Shown here piece after piece: positions 41,260-49,529 of a stretch of DNA of 64,000 bases. The notes under the pieces were generated by a model, which was not told where the DNA came from, did not search any database, and was given only the letters and a program-made list of their open reading frames with translations. The stretch lies in the NCBI GenBank assembly GCA_034933685.1, contig JAYFNB010000035.1, positions 1 to 64,000 on the forward strand. Reading direction: 5' to 3'. Numbering within the stretch: the stretch's first letter is position 1; each line of letters starts with the position of its first letter. Origin of the DNA: UBA8514 sp034933685 (GTDB taxonomy: Bacteria; Bacillota; Clostridia; Lachnospirales; Anaerotignaceae). The position numbers and the translations under genes are program-made.

Positions 41260-42819
41260 ATGCAATTAAATTTATACAACGAATTGATAATTGATAATTT
41301 TGCCGGGGGCGGTGGTGCTTCTACTGGTATTGAGCTTGCGTTGGGCAGGCCTGTAGATATAGCGGTGAACCATGACCCTGATGCAATTGCTATGCATAAA
41401 GCGAATCACCCATTTACAGAACATTATTGTGAAAGCGTTTGGAATATTGATCCTGTAAAGGTGTGTAGGGGAAGAAATGTAGCCCTTGCCTGGTTTAGCC
41501 CTGATTGCAAACATTTTAGCAAGGCGAAGGGAAGTAAGCCGGTAAGTAAAAATATAAGAGGGCTTGCATGGATCGTACTGAAATGGGCAGGAACGGTACG
41601 ACCTAGGGTGATCATCCTTGAAAATGTGGAGGAATTTCAAACATGGGGTCCATTAAGAAAAGGTAAGGCAGTTAAAAGCAAAAAGGGAGAAACTTTTACC
41701 AAATGGAAAGAACAGCTGCAAAGCTTGGGATACAAAATTGAGCACAAGGAACTCATTGCTTGCGATTACGGAGCACCAACAACAAGAAAGCGTTTCTTTC
41801 TTATAGCCAGATGTGATGGAAAGTCTATTGTTTGGCCGGAAAAAACACATGGAGCAGGACTTAAACAATACAGAACAGCTGCAGAAATTATTGATTGGAG
41901 TATTCCATGCCCTTCTATTTTTGACACAGCGGCAGAAATTAAAGGGAAATATGGAGTAAAAGCAGTAAGACCGCTTGCAGAAAATACCATGCGTAGAATT
42001 GCAAGAGGAATACAGAAATTTGTTATTGATAATCCAAAGCCATTTATTGTACAGGTGAATCATAGCGGAAGTTTCAGAGGACAAAATATTAAAGAACCAA
42101 TTCAGACACTAACCTCTAAAAATGGGTATGGGATTGTTACGCCATATATGACTGCCATAGGACAGACAGGTTTTAGTGATGATAGATCCTATAGTGCTGA
42201 AAGTCCTGTAAAAACCATAGTGAGCAAAGCAGAGCAGTGTTTAGTAACGCCTTATCTTATCCAATATCACAGCGAAACTGGCGGAAAAGAGGTAAGAGGG
42301 CAGGAAGTAGATCATCCTATTATGACGTTAGATGCTTCACCAAGATATGGGCTTGTATCAGCATTTATTAGCCGGCAATTTGGCACCAGCACGGGGCACA
42401 AAATGGATGAACCGTTGGCAACGGTTACCGCAGTTGATAAAAGTAATTTAGTACAAGCCTTTTTGATTAAATACTACGGACAGGGAACAGGGCAAAGCCT
42501 AAACGACCCATTGGACACAGTTGTTAGCAAAGATAGGTTCGGGCTTGTTATTGTTCAAGGTGTAGCTTATCAAATTGTTGATATTGGTATGCGTATGTTA
42601 GAGCCAAAGGAATTATATGCTGCACATGGATTTCCTATGGATTACATAATTGATGTAGATTGTAACGGCATTAAGTACAGCAGAAGTAAACAGGTTGCAA
42701 GATGTGGCAACTCCGTTCCTCCACCATTTGCAGAGGCATTGGTTAGGGCAAATTTACCAGAGTTGTGCTGTAAAACAGTTGGCACAATGGAGGAACTTAA
42801 AGCTGTGATGATAGGATAA
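41260..42819 (+). CDS. C5-cytosine DNA methyltransferase
   Basis: 519 residues. Motif I is NFAGGGGASTGIE, motif IV is FSPDCKHFSKA with the nucleophile Cys83 (PDC in place of the common PCQ), motif VI is ENVEEF, motif VIII is TTRKRFFLIAR, and motifs IX-X close the protein (MLEPKELYAAHGF, GNSVPPPFAEALV). Between VIII and IX lies an unusual region of four repeats of about 45 residues, each ending P-x-x-T-(L/V)-x-x-K/D-x-x-x-G-L-V, which takes the place of the target-recognition domain. It probably protects phage DNA from host restriction. No cognate nuclease is adjacent. The ATG lacks a clear Shine-Dalgarno. Confidence 0.9.
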   Translation: MQLNLYNELIIDNFAGGGGASTGIELALGRPVDIAVNHDPDAIAMHKANHPFTEHYCESVWNIDPVKVCRGRNVALAWFSPDCKHFSKAKGSKPVSKNIRGLAWIVLKWAGTVRPRVIILENVEEFQTWGPLRKGKAVKSKKGETFTKWKEQLQSLGYKIEHKELIACDYGAPTTRKRFFLIARCDGKSIVWPEKTHGAGLKQYRTAAEIIDWSIPCPSIFDTAAEIKGKYGVKAVRPLAENTMRRIARGIQKFVIDNPKPFIVQVNHSGSFRGQNIKEPIQTLTSKNGYGIVTPYMTAIGQTGFSDDRSYSAESPVKTIVSKAEQCLVTPYLIQYHSETGGKEVRGQEVDHPIMTLDASPRYGLVSAFISRQFGTSTGHKMDEPLATVTAVDKSNLVQAFLIKYYGQGTGQSLNDPLDTVVSKDRFGLVIVQGVAYQIVDIGMRMLEPKELYAAHGFPMDYIIDVDCNGIKYSRSKQVARCGNSVPPPFAEALVRANLPELCCKTVGTMEELKAVMIG

Positions 42820-42833
42820 GGGAGGGAGTGCCA

Positions 42834-42899
42834 GTGGGAAGTAAAAAAGAAGAAGTGATTTGGATGAATTTTGAACCAAGGGGACAGTTAAAACTATAA
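42834..42899 (+). CDS. Possible microprotein of 21 residues
   Basis: GTG start behind GGGAGGGAG, product (V)GSKKEEVIWMNFEPRGQLKL, stop at 42897-42899. It fills the gap between the methyltransferase and the Cys-rich protein. The good ribosome site supports it; size makes it uncertain. Confidence 0.35.
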   Translation: MGSKKEEVIWMNFEPRGQLKL

Positions 42900-42911
42900 G
42901 AGGTGAACAGG

Positions 42912-43097
42912 ATGAATAAAATTGCAGAGTTGAAAGCAAGTGAACCTATAACTTGTGGAGAGTGTAAGTACTCATCATGGGCAAGTGGGGACAATTCGGA
43001 TGAATGCCCTATGAATTTACATCGACTCAAGCGGATTTTTGGAAAAGAAGATGTTGAGTCAAATGATTATTGCAGTTTTGGCAGAAAGGAGAGTTGA
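42912..43097 (+). CDS. Small Cys-rich phage protein
   Basis: 61 residues with four cysteines (CGECKYSS, ECPMN, YCSFG) that could bind one zinc ion. AAGAGGTG precedes the ATG at 42912. Similar short zinc-knuckle proteins are common in phage early regions; function unknown. Confidence 0.6.
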   Translation: MNKIAELKASEPITCGECKYSSWASGDNSDECPMNLHRLKRIFGKEDVESNDYCSFGRKES

Positions 43098-43100
43098 GGA

Positions 43101-43511
43101 ATGAGCGAATTAAAATCGTGCCCATTTTGTGGGGGTAAAGCAAGTGAAAATTTATTGACCGAAATAACTAAGTATGATTTATATACAGTTTCTTGTGAAA
43201 ATAATAATTGTGGCGTACATCCGCATACAGTTGGACTTACATATGAAGAAGCGGTTACAAAGTGGAACAATCGCGCTAGTGGTTGGATACCTGTAAGTGA
43301 TAGGTTGCCAGACAAGGGAAAAATAAACACAAATATACGGGACTATCAGCAGTATATGTGTCTTGTTGATTGCAAAGGAACGGGAGGAATGGACGCCCGA
43401 CCGCTAGGTTTTGACAAGACTGGAAAATGGGTTAATGGCGGAATAGACATGTCGAAATATGTTATTGCATGGCAACCGCTACCAAAACCGTATAAGGGGG
43501 AAAGGCAATGA
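43101..43511 (+). CDS. Lar-like restriction alleviation / DUF551 fusion protein
   Basis: 136 residues in two parts: an N-terminal Lar-type zinc ribbon (LKSCPFCGGKASENL, CENNNCGVHP, EEAVTKWNNRA) and a C-terminal DUF551 domain (GWIPVSDRLPDKGK, VIAWQPLPKPY). Lar of Rac prophage eases host type I restriction; whether this one does is not known. It overlaps the next gene by four bases (ATGA). Confidence 0.8.
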   Translation: MSELKSCPFCGGKASENLLTEITKYDLYTVSCENNNCGVHPHTVGLTYEEAVTKWNNRASGWIPVSDRLPDKGKINTNIRDYQQYMCLVDCKGTGGMDARPLGFDKTGKWVNGGIDMSKYVIAWQPLPKPYKGERQ

Positions 43512-44143
43512 AACCGATATTATTTAACACCAAAATGGTACAAGCGATTTTAAATGGGCAAAAGACGGTTACAAGACGAGTGGTGAAATACCCGTATTTT
43601 GTGGATACACATAGTATACCCATGCCGATGCGTTCCGCGCCAAAAGGAAGTTATGTATATCAACAGATTGGTGAAATGCCATATCCAGAATATATATATG
43701 ACGAAGGCGATGTGCTCTGGATTAGGGAAACATGGTTAAAGGCTGATGACGGATACCACTACAAAACTGATATTGATTTGCCAAGCGAAAGTGAAGATAT
43801 TAGAAAAAAATACGGATATAAATGGCGACCATCAATCCATATGCCGAAAGAAGCCGCAAGAATTTTTTTGAGGGTGACAGATATTAGGGTTGAACAATTG
43901 CAGAAGATGTATGTTGATGATGCAATTGCAGAAGGCGCATGGGGAGGTGGGCTTCCAACACTTCCGTTTTCGTTGTTAGAGCAAAAATATCCAACAGCTT
44001 CCTGTATTGCTATTGCTTCGTTTGCACATTTATGGGATAGTACAATTCCCAAAAAAGACCTTGATACATATGGATGGAGCGTCAATCCTTGGGTTTGGGT
44101 AATTGAATTTGAGAAAGTTAGTAATCCTGAGAGGCAAATATGA
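43508..44143 (+). CDS. ASCH-domain-like phage protein
   Basis: 211 residues with features of phage ASCH/PUA-like proteins: KPILFNTKMVQAILNGQKTV and TRRVV at the start, GDVLWIRETW, RIFLRVTDIRVEQLQ and a C-terminal NPWVWVIEFE strand. ASCH folds bind RNA or modified nucleotides. Translation is coupled to the preceding gene. Confidence 0.75.
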   Translation: MKPILFNTKMVQAILNGQKTVTRRVVKYPYFVDTHSIPMPMRSAPKGSYVYQQIGEMPYPEYIYDEGDVLWIRETWLKADDGYHYKTDIDLPSESEDIRKKYGYKWRPSIHMPKEAARIFLRVTDIRVEQLQKMYVDDAIAEGAWGGGLPTLPFSLLEQKYPTASCIAIASFAHLWDSTIPKKDLDTYGWSVNPWVWVIEFEKVSNPERQI

Positions 44144-44249
44144 TAAAAATACATATCTAACTAAAAGAGAATAAAAAAAGGAGCTTCTGCCCCTCACTCA
44201 CAAATGTATTATATCAAATTTAAAAACTATAATCAAGGGGGAATAGGCT

Positions 44250-44669
44250 TTGACGGCAAAAGAATACTTGTGTGGTGCAAAGGATTTGGACAGACAAATA
44301 AAAGCGGATTTGTGCGAACTATCACTATTAAGAAAAATGATTGGAGCAGTTAGTGCTATAGACTATGCAAGAGACCGTGTGCAGGTAAGCCCTGAAAATA
44401 GCCTTGAAAAAAGCGTAGTAAAATTAATTAGCTTGGAAGAAAAGATAAATCAGCAGGTAGACAGATTTGTTGATACAAAAAATGAAATAAAGTCTAAAAT
44501 ATCATTTTTGAAAAATAGGGATGAGAAATTGGTGTTGCAATATCGGTACTTATGCTTTATGTCTTTGGAAATGATAGCTGTAGAAATGAATTATTCATAT
44601 AGACAAATTAAAAGGATTCATCATAGAGCCATAGTATCTTTTGAAAGATGTCCCCTAATGTCCCTTTAA
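44250..44669 (+). CDS. ArpU/DUF1492-type late transcriptional regulator
   Basis: 139 residues; helical N-terminus (AKEYLCGAKDLDRQIKADLC) and a C-terminal sigma-70 region-4-like HTH (VLQYRYLCFMSLEMIAVEMN, YSYRQIKRIHHRAI). Proteins of this kind at the end of the early region switch on packaging and structural genes. TTG start behind GGGGG. Confidence 0.78.
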   Translation: MTAKEYLCGAKDLDRQIKADLCELSLLRKMIGAVSAIDYARDRVQVSPENSLEKSVVKLISLEEKINQQVDRFVDTKNEIKSKISFLKNRDEKLVLQYRYLCFMSLEMIAVEMNYSYRQIKRIHHRAIVSFERCPLMSL

Positions 44670-44707
44670 TCTGTGCTATTATGTTACCATGAATAATTAA
44701 GGACAAA

Positions 44708-44737
44708 GCCTTGCAGAGATGCAGGGCTATTTTTATG
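44708..44737 (+). terminator. Terminator after the late regulator
   Basis: AGCCTTGCA pairs with TGCAGGGCT (one G-U) around GAGA and is followed by ATTTTTAT. It separates the early genes from the second recombinase. Confidence 0.75.
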
Positions 44738-44753
44738 CAAGGAGGTGGAAAAA

Positions 44754-45329
44754 ATGGGAAATGCAATGGATCCTGTGAAGGGAACGGATAACATCCTTGA
44801 TTTTGCGGATGTTCTTTTGGAAAAACCAAAGGTCGGAAAACGGAACTATGTTCTGTTTATGACTGGAATATACCTGGGACGTAGAATTTCAGACCTTTTA
44901 AAATTAAGGGTTCGGGATGTTAAGGGCAAAAATAAGGTTTATTTTCGGGAGTCCAAAAAGGGTAAGGAATTTAATTTAGTAATCAACAAAGAATTGAAAG
45001 AAATTTATAGTGATTACTGCAAAGACAAAAAAGATCATGAGTTTTTATTTCAGAGTTCCAGATGTAAAACCCCGAAGCATATTACAAGGCAGATGTGTTG
45101 GAAAATTTTTAAAGAGGCAGGAGAACAGCTTGGATATGATGACAAAATAGGTTGTCATTCCTTAAAGAAAACATTAGGAAGAAAGCTTTATGATGATGGG
45201 GTGGACATTGGCTTGATCATGCACATTCTTGGTCATGATGATATTAATTATACAAAACGATACATTGGTGTAACTGGTGATGAAATGAACCGAGCATTGG
45301 AAGTGGTTTCGTATCGGTTACACAGATGA
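44754..45329 (+). CDS. Small second tyrosine recombinase-like protein
   Basis: 191 residues, a catalytic domain only. Arg43/44 is in YLGRRISDLLKLRVRD, His135 in GCHSLKKTLG, His161 in ILGHDDINYTKRY, and Tyr170 the likely nucleophile. At position 138, where the family has the second catalytic Arg (H-x-x-R), this protein has Lys. Small recombinases of this type sit before the terminase genes in many Firmicute prophages; their role is unknown. ATG at 44754 follows GGAGGTGG. Confidence 0.8.
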   Translation: MGNAMDPVKGTDNILDFADVLLEKPKVGKRNYVLFMTGIYLGRRISDLLKLRVRDVKGKNKVYFRESKKGKEFNLVINKELKEIYSDYCKDKKDHEFLFQSSRCKTPKHITRQMCWKIFKEAGEQLGYDDKIGCHSLKKTLGRKLYDDGVDIGLIMHILGHDDINYTKRYIGVTGDEMNRALEVVSYRLHR

Positions 45330-45608
45330 TTTTTTAAAATGCTTATTAGTTTACATAATAGGGACTTGTCAATTAAAGAGAATCTAAAAAAGTTTCTTCC
45401 TTAATACAAAACAATTAAAGTTAGTAGACACTTTAATTATTAAGTCAAATCCGTCATTATGCACAAACAAAATGAAAGCATAAGAAAATGAGTGGATAAA
45501 GAGTGAAAATGATGTGTTATTTGTATATGTTTTTGCGTGCTAAAGCACAGGTAATATTGCACAATTGCTAAAATTTACAGTCGAGAAGAAGTAAAGGGGA
45601 TTAAAACA
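45330..45608. other. 279-base noncoding stretch before the packaging genes
   Basis: AT-rich, with stops in all frames and no convincing promoter. A short GTGCTAAAGCAC palindrome lies at 45538-45549. It could hold the late promoter or cos/pac-related sites, but nothing specific is seen. Confidence 0.3.
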
Positions 45609-46013
45609 ATGGAAGACACAGTTAAAAATAACCATTGGGCAGAAGTAGCTGGAATATGTGGTGTTGAGTTGGGAGAAGAATTTAATATTGTTGGATGCAA
45701 CAATAACGAAGTTGCATTCTCTCCTTATACCATTACGGAAGATGGATTTTTAGACAGAAATGGCGACAGGTGTCCCATAGAATTACATGAATTAATTAGT
45801 GGAAAAATAACAATTCAACAAAAGCCGTGGAAACCGAAAGATGGGCAACAATACTGGTTTTTTTGGAACACTAGAAGTGTTGGGGCTAATATGTTCAATA
45901 GCTATTTATCGCTAGATATACTTAATTATAAATTCGGTAATTGTTTCAGAACAGAAGAAGAAGCAATGCAAAACAGAGATAAAGTCATTGAAATGTTAAA
46001 TTCAGCAAAATAA
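45609..46013 (+). CDS. Phage protein of unknown function
   Basis: 134 residues. The C-terminal half (KPWKPKDGQQYWFFWNTRSV to FRTEEEAMQNRDKVIEML) matches a recurring phage pattern in which an aromatic strand and an EEA helix bind an unknown partner. The start follows AAAGGGG. Confidence 0.6.
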   Translation: MEDTVKNNHWAEVAGICGVELGEEFNIVGCNNNEVAFSPYTITEDGFLDRNGDRCPIELHELISGKITIQQKPWKPKDGQQYWFFWNTRSVGANMFNSYLSLDILNYKFGNCFRTEEEAMQNRDKVIEMLNSAK

Positions 46014-46073
46014 TGACATGAGAACACTGATAGGAATGCGGTGTCTTTTTTGTAGCCTAAATGAGGTGAGATT

Positions 46074-46373
46074 ATGTATTTGAAAAAGAAAGTTACAAGA
46101 AACGGAATTGAGTATGTAGTAGTTGTTTATAAAGTCGCAAGAGTTCTTTGTACTCTTTGGGTAGATATTAGCATCAAAAAAAGGTTTAGATACAAAAGGT
46201 TAGATGTAATCCAAGTAGATGAAACAAGTATGAGAAAATATCGGGATGATGACGATTACCTGGTTAAAGTTATAGCGCAAGCGTTTAAACAGTGGGACGA
46301 AAGGGCAGAACAGCAAAAGAAAGAAAATGCTAAGCCTTTGTACCTTGAAAAATGGGACGGAAAGATTAATTGA
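46074..46373 (+). CDS. Small basic phage protein, unknown
   Basis: 99 residues, highly basic (KKKVTRNG, SIKKRFRYKRLD) with an acidic-basic helical tail. TGAGGTGAG precedes the ATG. No homology recognised. Confidence 0.5.
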   Translation: MYLKKKVTRNGIEYVVVVYKVARVLCTLWVDISIKKRFRYKRLDVIQVDETSMRKYRDDDDYLVKVIAQAFKQWDERAEQQKKENAKPLYLEKWDGKIN

Positions 46374-46382
46374 GGTAAAGCC

Positions 46383-46646
46383 ATGTTGCGTATCAAGAAG
46401 TCACATATCAATAACCAGTGGATTGTATATAACCCTAAAGACTTCAAGTATCATACCCATTGCGATAGCCTAAAGATAGCGAAGATTATTAGGGACAATG
46501 TGTGTAAGGATAGAGTACCCAAGTCATGTTGCGTTAGGTTGATTGAGAGTCATATGAGGCTGGCTGATGATAAAAGATATATAGATGCACTGACATTAAG
46601 GGTTAAGGAAATATTGAAGAAACGAGGGCAAGAACATGTTATTTAA
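46383..46646 (+). CDS. Small phage protein, unknown
   Basis: 87 residues, basic, helical C-terminus (YIDALTLRVKEILKKRGQEH). It overlaps the HNH nuclease start by eleven bases, implying coupled translation. Function unknown. Confidence 0.5.
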   Translation: MLRIKKSHINNQWIVYNPKDFKYHTHCDSLKIAKIIRDNVCKDRVPKSCCVRLIESHMRLADDKRYIDALTLRVKEILKKRGQEHVI

Positions 46647-47067
46647 AATATGCCCTGGTTGTAATAGCCGATATGAGTTAGGCAAGCAGTGTCCTAATGG
46701 CTGCATGGAGAAAGCCGAGAAGGAGCGTAACAAATACTACGACAAGCATTCAAGGGATAAGGATTCATATGCAGTATATCATAGCAAGCTATGGCCAGTG
46801 CTTACTCAGCAGTGCAAGACAGAGTTTAATGGTTTAGATATATACCAACTGTACAAGTATGGCAAGGTAGTTTATGGACAATTAAGCCATCATATCGTGA
46901 CCGTGAAAGACGATATCACAAGAGCATATGACATAAGTAATTTGATTTATGTGAGTGATGAAAGCCACGGAGAGATACATGCAGAGTATGACAAGGGCAA
47001 CAAGCAAGCCATGCAAGATTATTTATTCAAAATAATTGAGTGGTATAAGCGAGAGTATAAGGGGTAG
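46636..47067 (+). CDS. HNH endonuclease
   Basis: 143 residues. Two zinc-binding cysteine pairs (CPGCNSRY, CPNGCMEKA) precede the HNH core LSHHIVTVKDD, NLIYVSDESHGEIH. An HNH protein next to the terminase genes is standard in HK97-like phages, where it supports packaging cleavage at cos sites. Confidence 0.88.
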   Translation: MLFKICPGCNSRYELGKQCPNGCMEKAEKERNKYYDKHSRDKDSYAVYHSKLWPVLTQQCKTEFNGLDIYQLYKYGKVVYGQLSHHIVTVKDDITRAYDISNLIYVSDESHGEIHAEYDKGNKQAMQDYLFKIIEWYKREYKG

Positions 47068-47202
47068 GGGCGGTTAATAAAGTTTTAGATCTTTATTGCA
47101 ACACCGTTAGCTGAGGTTCATGTAAAAGAATTGCCAGTTTCAAAAGATTGAAGGAAAGGAAAAACTGAGGAAAAAAGAAAATGGAGGGAGGAGGAAATTA
47201 AA

Positions 47203-47664
47203 ATGGCCTACATAAAACCAGCTGCATTTAGAAGGGGCAAAACTGGAAAGGCAGAAAAGGAGGCAAGGGAAAAAGCTGAAGAAAGTATGAAGCCTAAGAA
47301 TGAAATACAAAAAACTGCTCCCAAGAATTTGAGCAAGACAGGGAAAAAGCTTTACTTAGAAATTATTAAAATACTTCCTGATGGTTTTTTAAGTGATGGG
47401 GATAAATATGCTGTGGGTGTGGTGGCAGAAGCCTTGGATAGGATGCGTGAGTGCCAACAAGAAATAAACCGGCAGGGCATGTTTAATGAAGGCGGCGAGG
47501 AACGCTCTGCGGTTAGAACCTATGAACGGTATTCCAAGATATTTGCTAAGTTTGGTGGCGCAATCGGATTATCGCCAAAAGATAGGGCGGCACTTGCGGT
47601 ATTAAATATTAATTCAGACGATGTGAAGAATGACCCACTGCTAAAAGCCTTGAGGGGTGATTAG
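47203..47664 (+). CDS. terS: Terminase small subunit (P27 family)
   Basis: 153 residues with a basic N-terminus, then APKNLSKTGKKLYLEIIKIL, DKYAVGVVAEALDRMRECQQ, RTYERYSKIFAKFGGAIGLSP, the P27/Phage_terminase_4 pattern. It recognises the packaging site and recruits TerL. GGAGGAGG precedes the ATG. TerL begins three bases after its stop. Confidence 0.88.
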   Translation: MAYIKPAAFRRGKTGKAEKEAREKAEESMKPKNEIQKTAPKNLSKTGKKLYLEIIKILPDGFLSDGDKYAVGVVAEALDRMRECQQEINRQGMFNEGGEERSAVRTYERYSKIFAKFGGAIGLSPKDRAALAVLNINSDDVKNDPLLKALRGD

Positions 47665-47666
47665 TA

Positions 47667-49352
47667 TTGATATTGCAGGAAAGAGCCTTACAGTATGCGG
47701 AGGATGTTGTTAATGGGATTGAAATAACAACATGGGAAGTTAGGGCACAGTGTAAAATCTTTTTAAAGGACTACAACGAACGCAGATATTCAGAAGATTT
47801 TGAATTTTACTTTGATGAAAAAGAATTAGGTATAATTAATAACCTGCTTAAATTGTTTAATTACGCTACGGGGTTTGTGGCAGGCCTGCAGGTGTTAGAG
47901 AATCTTGTGCCGTTTCAATGCTTTTTGATTGTCAATGTGTTTGCTTGGCGATATAAAAACAATCCGAAGAAATTCAAGCACAACGATATAACTCTTTTCA
48001 TTTCAAGAAAAAATACAAAAACGGCACTGGTGGCATTGATATTTTTATTGCTAATGCTTACAGAGCAGGACTACAGTGAATTTTATTCTATTTGCTTAAC
48101 TAGAGAACTGGCAGCAGAAATTAGAAAAGCCATGGTGCAATTGCTGGATGCAAGCCCACTTATAGGTAAGCACTTTACGGTAAGCAAAATTTTTACGGGG
48201 AAAATTGAATGCAAGTTAACCCACAGTTTTTTTCAACCACGAACGGCAGAAAGCGGAAAGAACAACAGTGTTCGTCCAAGTGCAATCTGTTCTGATGAAC
48301 ACGCTAATTTTCAAAATGCCGATAACTTCAACGCATTAAAAGGCGGACAAAAGAATGTAATTAACCCATTGGTATTTAGAACTACTACAGCCTATGCCAT
48401 ATCTAACTCCATTATGGAAGAAGATATTAATTACATACGCAAGGTGTTTGATGGTGTAATTGAGGATGAAAGGCAGTTTGCTTTACTGTATTATGCAGAG
48501 CCAGAACATTTATGGGATGATATTGGCATGTATCAATCCAATCCTTTAAGGATTGAAGAAAACTATGATATTGTTCGTGACAACCGAAAAAAGGCAAAAG
48601 AAAAGCCACAAGAAAAAATTGAATATGTTACAAAAGATATGAACAATTTTCTGCCATCAAACGCAGGAAACCCATATATTAAGTTTGAAGCATGGAAAAA
48701 ATGTGAAGTCGAGCATGTTGACTTTACAGGCAAAGAGGTTGTGGTTAGTTTAGATGCCTCACTGACAACGGATTTGACAGCACTGGACATGATGTATGAA
48801 GAAGATGGGTTTTATTATCTAAAGGCACATTCGTTTTTGCCAGAAAACACATTGGAGGATAGGCGAGAAAAGATTGATTACCGTATGATGCAAGACTTGG
48901 GACATTGCACAATAACGCCTGGCGATATCGTTGACTATAATTTACTAAAAGAAAGAATACGAGAAATAGAAAGCAAACACAAGTGCCATGTTAAGGTGAT
49001 TGCTACGGACCCATATAATATTACTGCAACCATGCAAGAATTAGCTGAAGAGTTTGACGTGGTTTTGCTAAAACAAACCTATAGCGAACTTAGCCCAGCG
49101 ATAAAGCAGTTTAGGGATGATGTTTATAAGGGGATTGTTCGACATGAAAAAAATTCATTACTTGATTGGTGTATGAGCAATACCACCACAGTGGAGGGTA
49201 GAGTTAGTGGGGATATTCTTTTAAACAAAGTAAATAAGAACAAAACAAGAATTGATATGGTTGTGGCAGCTATATTTGCTTACCATGAACTATTTGTGCC
49301 AGAAACAAAGCCAATAATCACAGAAGAAACCATAAAATCTTTCTATAGTTAG
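47667..49352 (+). CDS. terL: Terminase large subunit
   Basis: 561 residues: ATPase and nuclease that drives DNA into the capsid. The ATPase Walker-A-like site is FISRKNTKTALVALI near residue 115; a Walker B-like AICSDEHANF is near 210; the C-terminal RNase-H nuclease has Asp in VVVSLDASLTTDLTALD near 362 and VIATDPYN near 450. HK97-type. The start (TTG at 47667) follows the TerS stop closely. Confidence 0.92.
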   Translation: MILQERALQYAEDVVNGIEITTWEVRAQCKIFLKDYNERRYSEDFEFYFDEKELGIINNLLKLFNYATGFVAGLQVLENLVPFQCFLIVNVFAWRYKNNPKKFKHNDITLFISRKNTKTALVALIFLLLMLTEQDYSEFYSICLTRELAAEIRKAMVQLLDASPLIGKHFTVSKIFTGKIECKLTHSFFQPRTAESGKNNSVRPSAICSDEHANFQNADNFNALKGGQKNVINPLVFRTTTAYAISNSIMEEDINYIRKVFDGVIEDERQFALLYYAEPEHLWDDIGMYQSNPLRIEENYDIVRDNRKKAKEKPQEKIEYVTKDMNNFLPSNAGNPYIKFEAWKKCEVEHVDFTGKEVVVSLDASLTTDLTALDMMYEEDGFYYLKAHSFLPENTLEDRREKIDYRMMQDLGHCTITPGDIVDYNLLKERIREIESKHKCHVKVIATDPYNITATMQELAEEFDVVLLKQTYSELSPAIKQFRDDVYKGIVRHEKNSLLDWCMSNTTTVEGRVSGDILLNKVNKNKTRIDMVVAAIFAYHELFVPETKPIITEETIKSFYS

Positions 49353-49364
49353 AAGGTGAAAACA

Positions 49365-49529
49365 ATGAAAAAAATTAGAGACAATATAACGGAAATATTG
49401 TTTGTATTAGGCTTTATCAATATTGATATTGCTTTTTTTATGCAGAATTTTAAGTACGGATTGACTGCAACTGGTATCAGCTTAATTATAATTAGCGTGT
49501 TAATTGCGGTTTCTAGTGGAAGGAGGTGA
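49365..49529 (+). CDS. Small two-helix membrane protein (DUF1056-like)
   Basis: 54 residues with two hydrophobic helices (ILFVLGFINIDIAFFM and ISLIIISVLIAVSS) and a basic N-terminus and tail. Short membrane proteins of this kind stand between terminase and portal genes in many Firmicute phages. AGAAGGTG precedes the ATG. Its last bases contain the ribosome site of the portal gene. Confidence 0.65.
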   Translation: MKKIRDNITEILFVLGFINIDIAFFMQNFKYGLTATGISLIIISVLIAVSSGRR

